A DNA stretch of 64,000 nucleotides, taken from contig NZ_KB907309.1 in the NCBI RefSeq assembly GCF_000381925.1, positions 248,001 through 312,000 of the forward strand. The letters run 5' to 3'. Both the position numbers and the translations under genes were made by a program. Below, piece after piece: positions 52,928 through 60,907 of this stretch. Each line of letters opens with the position of its first letter. Within the stretch, counting starts at the first letter, position 1. The notes under the pieces are model-generated. The model had not been told where the DNA came from and did not search any database. It saw only the letters and a list, made by a program, of their open reading frames with translations. The stretch is from Nocardia sp. BMG111209. GTDB taxonomy: Bacteria; Actinomycetota; Actinomycetes; Mycobacteriales; Mycobacteriaceae.

Positions 52928-53704
52928 CTACTTCGGCGCGTTCTCCGACCACGGGGACGTACCGGGTGCGGCCTGCAGCGTGTTGATCAGATCCATGCCG
53001 GCCGCGATCAGGGCCGGGCCGCCGACGATCAGCGTGCCGATGATGCCGCCGATGCCGGCGCCGGTGATGGCGGCGGGAATGCAGCCGACCCCGAACAGCG
53101 GCAGACCCAGCGCACAGCCCGCGATGGCGCCGATCACGACGCCCGCCGCGGTGCCGAGGAAACCACCGACCGCGGTCGCCAGCCCGAACTGGGTGGCGAA
53201 GGACTGCTCGGCCAGCTGGTTCTCCCGCGACGACGCGATCGGGGCGGCGTGCACCTCGACCGAATCGACCGTGGTCCCCGCCGGTGCGGTGGCCTGCGGG
53301 GTGAGCGCCAGTACCGCGCCGCCGTCGCGGACCTCGGCCGCGACCGGGATCGCGGTACCCGCGGCGCCGAACGTGGTGGGCAACGTCATGACGGTGGCGC
53401 CGCTACCGTCGGCGATGTCGTAGGCCTTGCCGTCCGGGGCCAGCCGGAAGGTGGCGCCGGTCAGCGTGGTGAGCACGGTGTGATCCACCAGCTTGACCGA
53501 ATACTGAACGGACCCCGGCGATCCCGGCGCCGGCGCCGCCACCCCGGAGACGGTCGGCACGATCGTCGCCGCCGCTTCCGGTTGCGGGGCAGCCGGATCC
53601 GGTGCGGCGATCGCCGTTCCGGACCCGATGACGGTTGCCGCCCCCACGGCCCCCACGGTTACGGCCGCAATGATCGGCGCGCCGATCCATGCGCGAATAC
53701 TCAT
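52928..53704 (-). CDS. Secreted protein with a C-terminal glycine-rich hydrophobic region
   Basis: The 258-residue precursor has a signal peptide (IIAAVTVGAVGAATVIGSGTAIAAP), a Pro/Ala linker and a beta-rich domain of about 90 residues (VQYSVKLVDHTVLTTLTGATFRL). The C-terminal region is Gly/Ala-rich and hydrophobic, of membrane-insertion type (FLGTAAGVVIGAIAGCALGLPLFGVGCIPAAITGAGIGGIIG). I recall similar exported proteins in Nocardia and relatives but do not know a function. An AGAGGG site precedes the ATG. Confidence 0.8.
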   Translation of the reverse strand: MSIRAWIGAPIIAAVTVGAVGAATVIGSGTAIAAPDPAAPQPEAAATIVPTVSGVAAPAPGSPGSVQYSVKLVDHTVLTTLTGATFRLAPDGKAYDIADGSGATVMTLPTTFGAAGTAIPVAAEVRDGGAVLALTPQATAPAGTTVDSVEVHAAPIASSRENQLAEQSFATQFGLATAVGGFLGTAAGVVIGAIAGCALGLPLFGVGCIPAAITGAGIGGIIGTLIVGGPALIAAGMDLINTLQAAPGTSPWSENAPK

Positions 53705-54015
53705 GTCCCTCTTTCCCTAACACCAGCGACGCCGCAGCGTCACCCCCGGTGGTATCCAAAAGCGATCTCGATATCGTGCGGTGAACGTGAAACGCAACAG
53801 CATGGCCGATTCCCGGCGGCCGGATACCCGCGCCGACCTCGAACTACGGAAAACGCTGCGCGACAGAGCCCTCCGACCCGAATCCGCACCCCCGCGTGCA
53901 GACTCATCTCACACACAGCGACGACCGCGGCCGAGCATATCGAAAGCAACCTCCGGGCCACAATGGAATACGGGAACTTCCGATCGAATTCTCAGTCGTC
54001 CGTAAGCTGTGATGA
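53705..54015. other. Intergenic region without a supported gene
   Basis: These 311 bases lie between the secreted-protein start and the end of the serine-hydrolase gene, both on minus. One 74-codon open frame on plus (53781-54005) is polar and lacks a ribosome-binding site or family match, so I do not call it. Nothing else is clear. Confidence 0.4.
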
Positions 54016-55266
54016 TCACCAGCGGAACGAATCCCCGGCGGGTACGCGCACTGCGCACACGTCGGCGATCTGCGCACACAGTTGCCACGGCCGGCGACCA
54101 TCCAGCGTCGCCTTGCCACTGGTCAGAATCGCCCCCGAGAGGCCGCGGTCCGGATCGGCCCAGCCGTACTGGGTGGTGAGTCCGCTGCGGCCGAAGTGCG
54201 CGCCGGTGTCGTGCCCGAACTTCGAACGGCGCGAGCCCAGTTCGAAACCGGCCCGGCTCACCCGCCCGGCCACCCCGGGTAACCGGGGCGCGGGGGCCAC
54301 CGCGGTGCGCAGCGTCTCCGGCCGGATGATCCGGACACCGTCCAATTCACCTCCGCGCGCGAGGATCTCGTAGAACCTCGACAACTCCCAGGCGGTGGTG
54401 ACCAGATTGCCCGAGGGCAGCTCGGCGGTCAGGAAGGACCCCGAGGCGGTATTCGCCACCCGGCCCATGCCGCCACCGAGTGCCTTGCGCGCCAGGAACT
54501 TCCACGCCCGCGACGGTCCGGGACCGATCGGTACGCTGGGGATCACCCGCGGCACGTCCGCCGCGTCCACCCCGAAATTGGTCCAGCGGAATCCGAGTGG
54601 GCGCAGTACCTGATCGGCGAGGTGCTCGCGCATCCGGCGGCCGGTGGCCCGCTGGACCAGCAGGCGCAGGATCAGTCCGCCCGTCATCGCGTGGTACACC
54701 CGGAACCGCCGCCGCGGCCAGGCCGGCCGCAGGTCGGTCAGCGCCCGGACCGCCAGATCCTCGTCCACGACCAGTTCCGAACCGCGATACGGCCCGGTCA
54801 CGAACGGCACGCCCGCCGCATGCGACAGCACGTCGCCGATGGTGATGTCCTGTTTGCCGTTCGCGGCGAATTCGGGAATGTAGCGGCAGACCCGGTCCTC
54901 CCAGGTGAAGGCGCCCTGTTCGATCAGCATCGCGGTCAGCGTGGCCGCCACGCCCTTCGCGGTGGAGAAGCCGCAGAACGGCATCTCGGTGGTGACCGGC
55001 ACCCGCACCGCGTCCGGGCCGTCGGCCGGCGCGTTACCCCAGCCGTGCCCGATCGCCCGGTTCAGCACCACTTTCCCGTCGCGGCGCAGGCAGATCTGGA
55101 TCGCGGGGGTCGTCCCCAGCCGGTACCAGTTCCGCACCGATTCCCAGACCGCCGCGACATCGGCGGGATCGAGGCCCGCCGCGGCGGGATCGTCCTCGGG
55201 GCCGACGCAGGTCACCGCGTCCAGATCCGGACCGACCGCGACCAGCGTGGCTGCAGGCTCACTCAT
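54016..55266 (-). CDS. Serine beta-lactamase-like hydrolase (class C/EstB fold)
   Basis: The 416-residue protein belongs to the beta-lactamase family with SxxK motif STAK (101-104, nucleophile S101). It has a Tyr in the VYHAMTGG region (YxN-like position) and a C-terminal HDTGAHFGRSG block. No signal peptide is seen, so it is probably a cytosolic esterase, not a secreted lactamase. Its start lies inside the 3' end of the upstream MFS gene (overlap of eight bases), so they may be co-transcribed. Confidence 0.9.
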   Translation of the reverse strand: MSEPAATLVAVGPDLDAVTCVGPEDDPAAAGLDPADVAAVWESVRNWYRLGTTPAIQICLRRDGKVVLNRAIGHGWGNAPADGPDAVRVPVTTEMPFCGFSTAKGVAATLTAMLIEQGAFTWEDRVCRYIPEFAANGKQDITIGDVLSHAAGVPFVTGPYRGSELVVDEDLAVRALTDLRPAWPRRRFRVYHAMTGGLILRLLVQRATGRRMREHLADQVLRPLGFRWTNFGVDAADVPRVIPSVPIGPGPSRAWKFLARKALGGGMGRVANTASGSFLTAELPSGNLVTTAWELSRFYEILARGGELDGVRIIRPETLRTAVAPAPRLPGVAGRVSRAGFELGSRRSKFGHDTGAHFGRSGLTTQYGWADPDRGLSGAILTSGKATLDGRRPWQLCAQIADVCAVRVPAGDSFRW

Positions 55267-56812
55267 TCACCCGAGCATACGGTGACCTGCGGACCGGTCT
55301 CGTCCGCCACGCGAACAGGGCCCACAGCGCCAGGCCCAGAACCGTTGCGGCAGTGCCGATTTCGCAGACCAGAGCCCAGCCGCCGGACTGGTATGCGAGG
55401 CCCGCGGTGACCGAGCCGGCGACGCCGCCGAGGAAGTAGGTCACCATGTAGGCGGTCGTGAGCCGGCTGCGCGCGGCCGGATCGAGCGCGTAGACGGCGG
55501 TCTGATTGGACAGCTGGATGCCCTGGATGCCGAAGTCGAACACCAGCAGCGCCGCGATCAGCGCCCAGGTGCTGTGCCCGCCCCAGGCCAGCAACGCCCA
55601 GCTCAGCAGCAGTACCAGCCAGACCGAGGTGGTCACCGCGCGCAGCCGGCCGCGGTCGGCGAAGCGGCCGACGACCGGCGCGCCGAGCGCACCCGCGACC
55701 CCCGCGAGCCCGAACAGCCCGATCTCGAACTCGGAATAGTGGTAGCCGCTGCCGTGCACCCCGGCCAGCAGGAACGCGATCGAACTCCACACGCCCGAGA
55801 AGCAGGCCATCGACAGGAACCCCAGCGCCATCCGGTGCCGCAGGACCGGATGGGTGCGGATCAGCGCCAGGATCGAGGCGAGGACCTCCGGGTACCGCTC
55901 CCCCGCCGCGGCCCGGCCGGTCGCCGGGACCAGCACATACAGGCAGATCGCGACGACCAGTTCGGCGATCGCGCCGGCCAGCAGCATCACCCGCCACCCG
56001 GCCACCTGCGCGACGGCCCCGGAGACCACCCGCGACAGCAGGATACCGAGCAGCAGCCCGCTCATCACGGTGCCGACGATCTGACCGCGCCGGTGCGGCG
56101 GCGCCAGCGCCGACGACCACGGCACCACCACCTGCGCCGCCGACGCGGTCACCCCGGTGACCACCATCGCCGCCAGCAGTACCGCGAAATTCGGCGCCGC
56201 CGCCGAAACCGCCAGTGCGACAGCCGAACCCAGCAGGAGTGCGGGTACCAGGCGGCGGCGTTCCAGGAAGTCGCCCAGCGGCACCAGCAACGCCAGCCCG
56301 CACAGATAACCGACCTGCGCGGCACTGACGAGCAGCGCCGCCGTGGCGGTCGACAACCGCAGATCGCCGGCGACCCGGTGCAGGACGGGTTGCAGGTAAT
56401 ACAGCCCAGCCACCGACGATCCGGCGGTGATCGAGAACAGCAAGACCATCGGACGGGTGAGCGTGACCGATGGGCCGGCCGGATCGGTCGGATCGGTCGG
56501 ATCGGTCGGATCGGTCGGATCGGTCGGATCGGTCGGATCGCCGAGATTGTCCGGCCCGCCGCGACCGGGTGAACCGGCGCCACCATCCGAGCCGGCGCCA
56601 CCATCCGAGCCGACGCCACCATCCGAGCCGACGAGACCGTGCGAGCCGACGAGACCGTGCGATTCGCCGGGTTGGGACGAGGCGGCGCGCGCCGACGAGC
56701 CATGGAGACGAGGCGAGCCGGCGATGCCGGGCAGGGGCCGCGGACCGGCGGCAACGTCGCGCGGGTCGGGATTTCCGCCGTTTCCGGAGGTGTCGATCGT
56801 CGAACCGGTCAT
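55259..56812 (-). CDS. MFS transporter with repetitive N-terminal extension
   Basis: This 517-residue protein has a 12-helix MFS core from about residue 120: PMVLLFSITAGSSVAGLYYLQPVLHRVAGDLRLS, the motif A-like PLGDFLERRRLVPALLL and GAPVVGRFADRGRLRAV. The preceding 115 residues are low complexity: repeats of VGSDGG-type and seven DPT units. Normal members lack such a tail. The start at 56812 was taken as the first ATG in frame. A later start just before the first helix cannot be excluded, in which case the repeats would lie in the leader. Exported compound unknown. Confidence 0.85.
   Translation of the reverse strand: MTGSTIDTSGNGGNPDPRDVAAGPRPLPGIAGSPRLHGSSARAASSQPGESHGLVGSHGLVGSDGGVGSDGGAGSDGGAGSPGRGGPDNLGDPTDPTDPTDPTDPTDPTDPAGPSVTLTRPMVLLFSITAGSSVAGLYYLQPVLHRVAGDLRLSTATAALLVSAAQVGYLCGLALLVPLGDFLERRRLVPALLLGSAVALAVSAAAPNFAVLLAAMVVTGVTASAAQVVVPWSSALAPPHRRGQIVGTVMSGLLLGILLSRVVSGAVAQVAGWRVMLLAGAIAELVVAICLYVLVPATGRAAAGERYPEVLASILALIRTHPVLRHRMALGFLSMACFSGVWSSIAFLLAGVHGSGYHYSEFEIGLFGLAGVAGALGAPVVGRFADRGRLRAVTTSVWLVLLLSWALLAWGGHSTWALIAALLVFDFGIQGIQLSNQTAVYALDPAARSRLTTAYMVTYFLGGVAGSVTAGLAYQSGGWALVCEIGTAATVLGLALWALFAWRTRPVRRSPYARVNE
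56481..56540 (-). repeat. 9-bp minisatellite coding DPT repeats
   Basis: The unit GGATCGGTC is repeated about 6.7 times without change between 56481 and 56540. On the minus strand it codes Asp-Pro-Thr. As the unit is three codons long, gain or loss changes only tail length. Confidence 0.92.
56577..56666 (-). repeat. 18-bp minisatellite in the MFS N-terminal tail
   Basis: Five 18-base units run from 56577 to 56666. The first three are near identical (GCGCCACCATCCGAGCCG form) and the last two are a diverged pair (ACGAGACCGTGCGAGCCG form). They code Gly/Ser/Asp-rich repeats. The frame is kept. Confidence 0.88.
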
Positions 56813-56899
56813 GTGACCATGGTCCAGGCAACGAGCACCGCCGGGCATCGGAGTGGGAACCTTCACACCACGCCCGCGCCGTCGGAGCGGCCCGGCTAC

Positions 56900-57730
56900 T
56901 CAGTCCTTGCGGCCGATGCCCGCCCAGTACCAGGCGCTGTCGGCCTCGGCGGTGGCGACCGGGCCGGTCGCGGCGTCCGGGCGCCAGGTGACGACCGGGA
57001 CGACTCCGGGCGGTACCAGCTCGGTTCCGGCGAACAGGGCCGTGGTGTCCGCGCGGCTGCGGGGGACGAACGGGATGCCGGAGGATTCGGCGGCGGCGAC
57101 CACACCGGCCATGGCCTTGGCGTCGAAGTCCGCGGTGGGATGGGTGATCACCAGGTGGCTGCCGGGCGGTGCGGCGTCGAGCAGGGTCGTGACGATACCG
57201 GCCGGATCGTCGGCGTCGCGGAAGTACATCAGGATCGCGACCAGCATGATCGCGATCGGCTCGGTACCGTCCAGGGTCGCCGCGAGCGCGGGATGGTCCA
57301 GGATGGACCGCGGATCGTGCAGATCGGCGTAGACGAAATCGGTGCGACCGGTCGGTGCGCCGGCCATCAGCGCGCGAGCGTGCGCCAGCACGATCGGATC
57401 CTTGTCGACGTACACGACGCGGGCCGCCGGATCGAGCGCCTGGGCGACCTCGTGGGTGTTGCCCGCGGTCGGGATGCCGGTGCCGATGTCGAGGAAGCGG
57501 GTGATGCCCGCCTCGGCGACGAGATACCGCACCGCACGCCCGAGGAAGGCCCGGTTGGCCCGCGCCATGGTCTTGATGGTGGGAACGTGCGCGGCGATGG
57601 TGTCGCCGAGCGCACGGTCCGCCGGGTAGTTGTCCCGGCCGCCGAGCCAGTAGTCGTAGACCCTGGCCTCGTGCGGCACGCTGATATCTATCTCGGTCGG
57701 CAGCCCCGGGTCGACGGTACTGTCCGGCAT
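56900..57730 (-). CDS. DUF574 (Methyltransf_19) SAM-dependent methyltransferase
   Basis: The 276-residue protein has the actinobacterial DUF574 pattern: HEARVYDYWLGGRDNYPADR, NRAFLGRAVRYLVAEAGITRFLDIGTGIPT (SAM-binding), VVYVDKDPIVLAHARAL and WYWAGIGRKD at the end. Such genes are abundant in Streptomyces and Nocardia, often beside DUF5753 regulators as here. Substrates are unknown. The start was placed at MPDSTVDPG. Confidence 0.93.
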   Translation of the reverse strand: MPDSTVDPGLPTEIDISVPHEARVYDYWLGGRDNYPADRALGDTIAAHVPTIKTMARANRAFLGRAVRYLVAEAGITRFLDIGTGIPTAGNTHEVAQALDPAARVVYVDKDPIVLAHARALMAGAPTGRTDFVYADLHDPRSILDHPALAATLDGTEPIAIMLVAILMYFRDADDPAGIVTTLLDAAPPGSHLVITHPTADFDAKAMAGVVAAAESSGIPFVPRSRADTTALFAGTELVPPGVVPVVTWRPDAATGPVATAEADSAWYWAGIGRKD

Positions 57731-57746
57731 GTTCCCCCCTGATCGG

Positions 57747-58643
57747 TCATCCCAGGATTGCGGCTATCCGGTCGATGGTCTGTTCCGGCGCCATCGCGAC
57801 CACCGACAACCGGTCCCAGATCTCCCGGTACGCGTCGAGATCGCTTCTGCGGTCGAGGAATTGGGTACCGGTCGCGTGATGGAGATGGACCAGGTCACCG
57901 AGATCCGCGGCACCGAACCGCAACATCGTGAACGGTACCGCACTGATCGCCGGCCCACCCCGGTGATCGGGCAGAATCTGCACGGTGACATTGGGCCGCA
58001 GCGCCGTCCGGGCCAGATATTCCAGCTGCGCCCGCCACACCGCGGTACCGCCGAGCGGCCGGCGCAGTGCGGCCTCCTCGACCACCACCCACAGCCGCGG
58101 CGCGTCCGGGCGGGTGAGCAGCCGCTGCCGACGGATCAGCACCTCGACCCGCCGTTGCAGCTCCAGCGTCGAACCCTGTTGTGCCACCGCGAGAATCGCC
58201 TGCGCGTAGGCCGCCGTCTGGAGCAGTGGCGGCATCACCCCCGGCGCGTAGCTGCGGATCAGCGCGGCCGCGTCCTCGAGCGTGAAATAGGTGTCCCAGC
58301 GCTGGGTGGGCGAGCCGACGTCGGCGTGCCACTGGCTCGCCGCATTGGCCCGCCGGGCCAGATCCAGGTACTCGGCCCGCCGCTGCGGATCGCCGATCCC
58401 GTAGACGGTGAGCAGATCCTCGATATCGCGGGTGCGACAGCCGACCCGGCCCGCCTCCATCCGGCTGATCTTGGAATGTGAGGCGCGGATCGCGTTGCCG
58501 GCGATGTCACCGCTGATCCCCGCCGCCTCGCGCAAGCGCCGTAACCGGGCTCCGAGAATCACGCGCAGCAGTCTCGGATCCACCCCCGGCTCGCCGCCGT
58601 GGTCACCGCTACCGCCCTCGACGACACTGCTGCTTTCGATCAT
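57747..58643 (-). CDS. XRE-type helix-turn-helix regulator with DUF5753 domain
   Basis: The 298-residue protein has an N-terminal HTH (about 27-85: ILGARLRRLREAAGISGDIAGNAIRASHSKISRMEAGR) and a C-terminal DUF5753 domain (LIRSYAPGVMPPLLQTAAYAQAI, RRQRLLTRPDAPRLWVVVEEAAL). This is the WhiJ-like family, tied to development and often paired with small acidic or DUF397 proteins. A GGAGGG site precedes the ATG. It is divergent from a small gene that may be its partner. Confidence 0.93.
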   Translation of the reverse strand: MIESSSVVEGGSGDHGGEPGVDPRLLRVILGARLRRLREAAGISGDIAGNAIRASHSKISRMEAGRVGCRTRDIEDLLTVYGIGDPQRRAEYLDLARRANAASQWHADVGSPTQRWDTYFTLEDAAALIRSYAPGVMPPLLQTAAYAQAILAVAQQGSTLELQRRVEVLIRRQRLLTRPDAPRLWVVVEEAALRRPLGGTAVWRAQLEYLARTALRPNVTVQILPDHRGGPAISAVPFTMLRFGAADLGDLVHLHHATGTQFLDRRSDLDAYREIWDRLSVVAMAPEQTIDRIAAILG

Positions 58644-58716
58644 TGACCCTCCTGCCGACCATGAGGTCGCGGGTTCGAGTGTGCCACAACAGTTCTGCCT
58701 CGGCAGCGGATCGGCC

Positions 58717-58738
58717 TGCACGTGCCGATGCACGTGCA
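58717..58738. promoter_or_regulatory. Paired CACGTG palindromes, candidate operator
   Basis: TGCACGTG at 58717-58724 and TGCACGTGCA at 58729-58738 are direct repeats, each containing the palindrome CACGTG, with centres 12 bases apart. They cover the -35 region of the promoter at 58746-58751, so binding should block or control it. The divergent DUF5753 regulator is the likely binder. Confidence 0.55.
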
Positions 58739-58745
58739 ACGGCGT

Positions 58746-58751
58746 TATACT
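58746..58751 (+). promoter_or_regulatory. -10 box of the small-gene promoter
   Basis: TATACT is a near-consensus actinobacterial -10 hexamer, 54 bases upstream of the GTG at 58805. The matching -35 region is occupied by the CACGTG repeats, not by a TTGACA-like box. Confidence 0.55.
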
Positions 58752-58804
58752 CCGACCGGGAAAATTGCCCGGAACATACCGGCGATGCCTCGGAGAGGAG
58801 AGCG

Positions 58805-59023
58805 GTGACACACGCCCTCACCGGCACCCGCCACGGCGAGCGGATACCCGGTGACCGCATCGGTATAACAGATGTCGCCGCGGCCTACGGGATCGAGGCG
58901 ATCCTGCGCCGCGTCGATCAATTGCGGGCCGACGGCCAGTGGTTCGCGGCGCACGCGATCGAAGCGGAGCTCAGCGCAGCAGGATTCGGCACCCCGACCG
59001 CCGAACTGCGTACTCCGGCCTGA
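58805..59023 (+). CDS. Small protein divergent from the DUF5753 regulator
   Basis: The 72-residue protein is predicted from a GTG with a strong GGAGAGGAG site at 58792-58800. The core reads ITDVAAAYGIEAILRRVDQLRADGQWFAAHAIEAELSAAGFG and is alpha-helical. No family recognised. Placement opposite a WhiJ-like regulator parallels the small partner proteins of that family, though the sequence is not DUF397. Confidence 0.65.
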   Translation: MTHALTGTRHGERIPGDRIGITDVAAAYGIEAILRRVDQLRADGQWFAAHAIEAELSAAGFGTPTAELRTPA

Positions 59024-59165
59024 ACGATCCACCCCGGCGCCGGCCGGTGCGCAATGGCGACAAGGCTTTTCGCCGTCGCGCACTGCCGGTTCCGGTGGTG
59101 TGCCAAAGGTCTTGCTCCGCAATGCTTTCCGGTATCGTCGCGCGCCGGGATTTTGTAAGTAAACA

Positions 59166-59195
59166 TTCACATTCAGGCCGGCCGGCGGGTATCAT
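59166..59195 (+). promoter_or_regulatory. Predicted promoter for the second acyl-CoA ligase
   Basis: TTCACA (59166-59171) and TATCAT (59190-59195) are separated by 18 bases and fit a sigma-70 promoter. Transcription would begin near 59202, giving a leader of about 90 bases before the ATG at 59291. Confidence 0.4.
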
Positions 59196-59290
59196 GGGGC
59201 CCGAGCGGAGAGCCCTGTGCCCCGCCTGTCAGCCGACCGTGGCGGCCCTCGGGGGCGGTGGCGGTCCTCCCCTCGGGCAATGGAGCTCCC

Positions 59291-60844
59291 ATGCGCAAGA
59301 TCCCCGCCGACCTGGCCGAAAGGTATGTGGCAGAAGGCTGGTGGACCGACGATACGCTCGGCGATCTGCTCGGCCGCGGCCTGGCCGCCGCGCCGGATAC
59401 CGAATTCCATGTGCACTCCGAGGTGCGGCCGTGGTCGGGCACGTTCGGGGAAGTGGAGTTGCGGGCCCGGCGTCTGGCGGCGGGGCTGCGGGAGCGGGGG
59501 GTCGGGCCCGGTGACGCGGTGGCGTTGCAACTGCCCAACTGGGTCGAGGCCGCGGTGGGCTTCTGGGCGGCGGCGCTGCTCGGCGCGGTGGTGGTGCCGA
59601 TCGTGCACATCTACGGGCGCAGGGAGGTCGAGTTCATTCTGCGGACCGTGCGGCCGCGGGCCTTCCTGACCGCGGAAGCCTTCGGGCCGTTGCGATTCCG
59701 GCCCGAGGTGGCGGCGCAGGTGCCCGTCGTCGGGGTGGTCGGCCGGGATTTCGATCGGCTGCTGGCCGACGAGCCGCTGACCGGGATCGCCGCCACCGAT
59801 CCGGACGCACCCGCGCTGATCGCCTTCACCTCCGGGACCACCCGGGATCCGAAGGGGGTGGTGCACAGCCATCGCACCCTCGGATTCGAGATCCGCCAGC
59901 TCGGGGCGCACAATCCGCCGTATTCGGGGCCGGCGCTGACCGCCGCGCCGGTCGGGCACTTCATCGGGATGCTCGGTGCGCTGCTGCTGCCGGTGCTGGA
60001 CGGCAGCCCGGTCCATCTCATGGATGTCTGGAATCCGGCGCGGGTGCTGGAGCTGATGGGGCGGCACGGTGTCGCGATCAAGGGCGGGGTGCCGTATTAC
60101 GTCACCAGTCTGCTCGACCATCCCGACTTCCGGACCGAACATCTCGCGTGCATCCGGTATGTCGGATTCGGCGGGGCGCCGGTGCCCGCGGCGGTCACCG
60201 GCCGGCTCACCGAACTCGGCATCACGGTGTTCCGCTCCTACGGGAGTACCGAACATCCCTCGGTGACCGGATCGCACTACACCGCCGAGGCCGGTAAACG
60301 CCTGTACACCGACGGTAAGGCGCTGCCCGGGGTGGAGGTGCGGCTGGCCGAGGACGGCGAAATCGTCACGCGCGGACCGGAATTGTGCCTCGGCTACACC
60401 GACGACAAACTCACCGAGCGGGCCTTCGACGCCGAGGGCTGGTATCACACCGGCGATATCGGGGTCTTCGACGCGGACGGCTATCTCACCGTCACCGATC
60501 GCAAATCCGACCTGATCATCCGGGGCGGGGAGAACATCGGCGCGCTCGAGGTGGAGGAGGTGCTGCTCGGTATACCGGCCGTCGCGGAGGCCGCCGTGGT
60601 GGCCGCGCCCGATCCCCGGCTCGGCGAGCACGCGGCCGCGGTGCTGCGGTTGCGGGCGGACGCGGCCGCGCCGACGCTCGCGGATCTGCGCGCGCATCTC
60701 GCGGAAGTTGGCCTGGCGAAACAGAAGTGGCCGGAGGAGCTGCACATCGTCACCGATTTCCCGCGCACGCCCAGCGGTAAGGTGCAGCGCTTCCGGCTGC
60801 GGCAGGCGATCGCCGACGGCACGATCGGCACACCGGCCGAGTAA
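59291..60844 (+). CDS. AMP-dependent acyl-CoA ligase
   Basis: This 517-residue adenylate-forming enzyme has FTSGTTRDPKGV, the SYGSTEHPSVTGS motif, the hinge block YHTGDIGVFDADGYLTVTDRKSDLIIRGGENIGALEVEE and a final Lys in RTPSGKVQRFRLR. It differs from the ligase at 48903 and resembles cyclohexanecarboxylate-type ligases. It should activate an unknown acid, probably linked to the aldehyde dehydrogenase and amidohydrolase genes. A GTG eleven codons upstream is an alternative start. Confidence 0.92.
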   Translation: MRKIPADLAERYVAEGWWTDDTLGDLLGRGLAAAPDTEFHVHSEVRPWSGTFGEVELRARRLAAGLRERGVGPGDAVALQLPNWVEAAVGFWAAALLGAVVVPIVHIYGRREVEFILRTVRPRAFLTAEAFGPLRFRPEVAAQVPVVGVVGRDFDRLLADEPLTGIAATDPDAPALIAFTSGTTRDPKGVVHSHRTLGFEIRQLGAHNPPYSGPALTAAPVGHFIGMLGALLLPVLDGSPVHLMDVWNPARVLELMGRHGVAIKGGVPYYVTSLLDHPDFRTEHLACIRYVGFGGAPVPAAVTGRLTELGITVFRSYGSTEHPSVTGSHYTAEAGKRLYTDGKALPGVEVRLAEDGEIVTRGPELCLGYTDDKLTERAFDAEGWYHTGDIGVFDADGYLTVTDRKSDLIIRGGENIGALEVEEVLLGIPAVAEAAVVAAPDPRLGEHAAAVLRLRADAAAPTLADLRAHLAEVGLAKQKWPEELHIVTDFPRTPSGKVQRFRLRQAIADGTIGTPAE

Positions 60845-60861
60845 CGCCCTCGGCGAAACGC

Positions 60862-60894
60862 ACTGCGGCCCCGCCGATCCGGCGGGGCCGCAGT
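60862..60894. terminator. Bidirectional hairpin terminator
   Basis: ACTGCGGCCCCGCCG at 60862-60876 pairs perfectly with 60880-60894 around a three-base loop. It lies between the convergent ligase and aldehyde dehydrogenase genes and would stop transcription from both sides. Confidence 0.8.
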
Positions 60895-60907
60895 TCCGAT
60901 CACCTAC

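Noticed and set aside
53781..54005. A 74-codon plus-strand open frame in the gap before the serine hydrolase
   Set aside because: No ribosome-binding site, no family resemblance and composition like non-coding flanks.
56481..56666. Regular repeats that could be mistaken for a CRISPR array
   Set aside because: Units are 9 and 18 bases in direct tandem without spacers, and they are in frame within a transporter gene.
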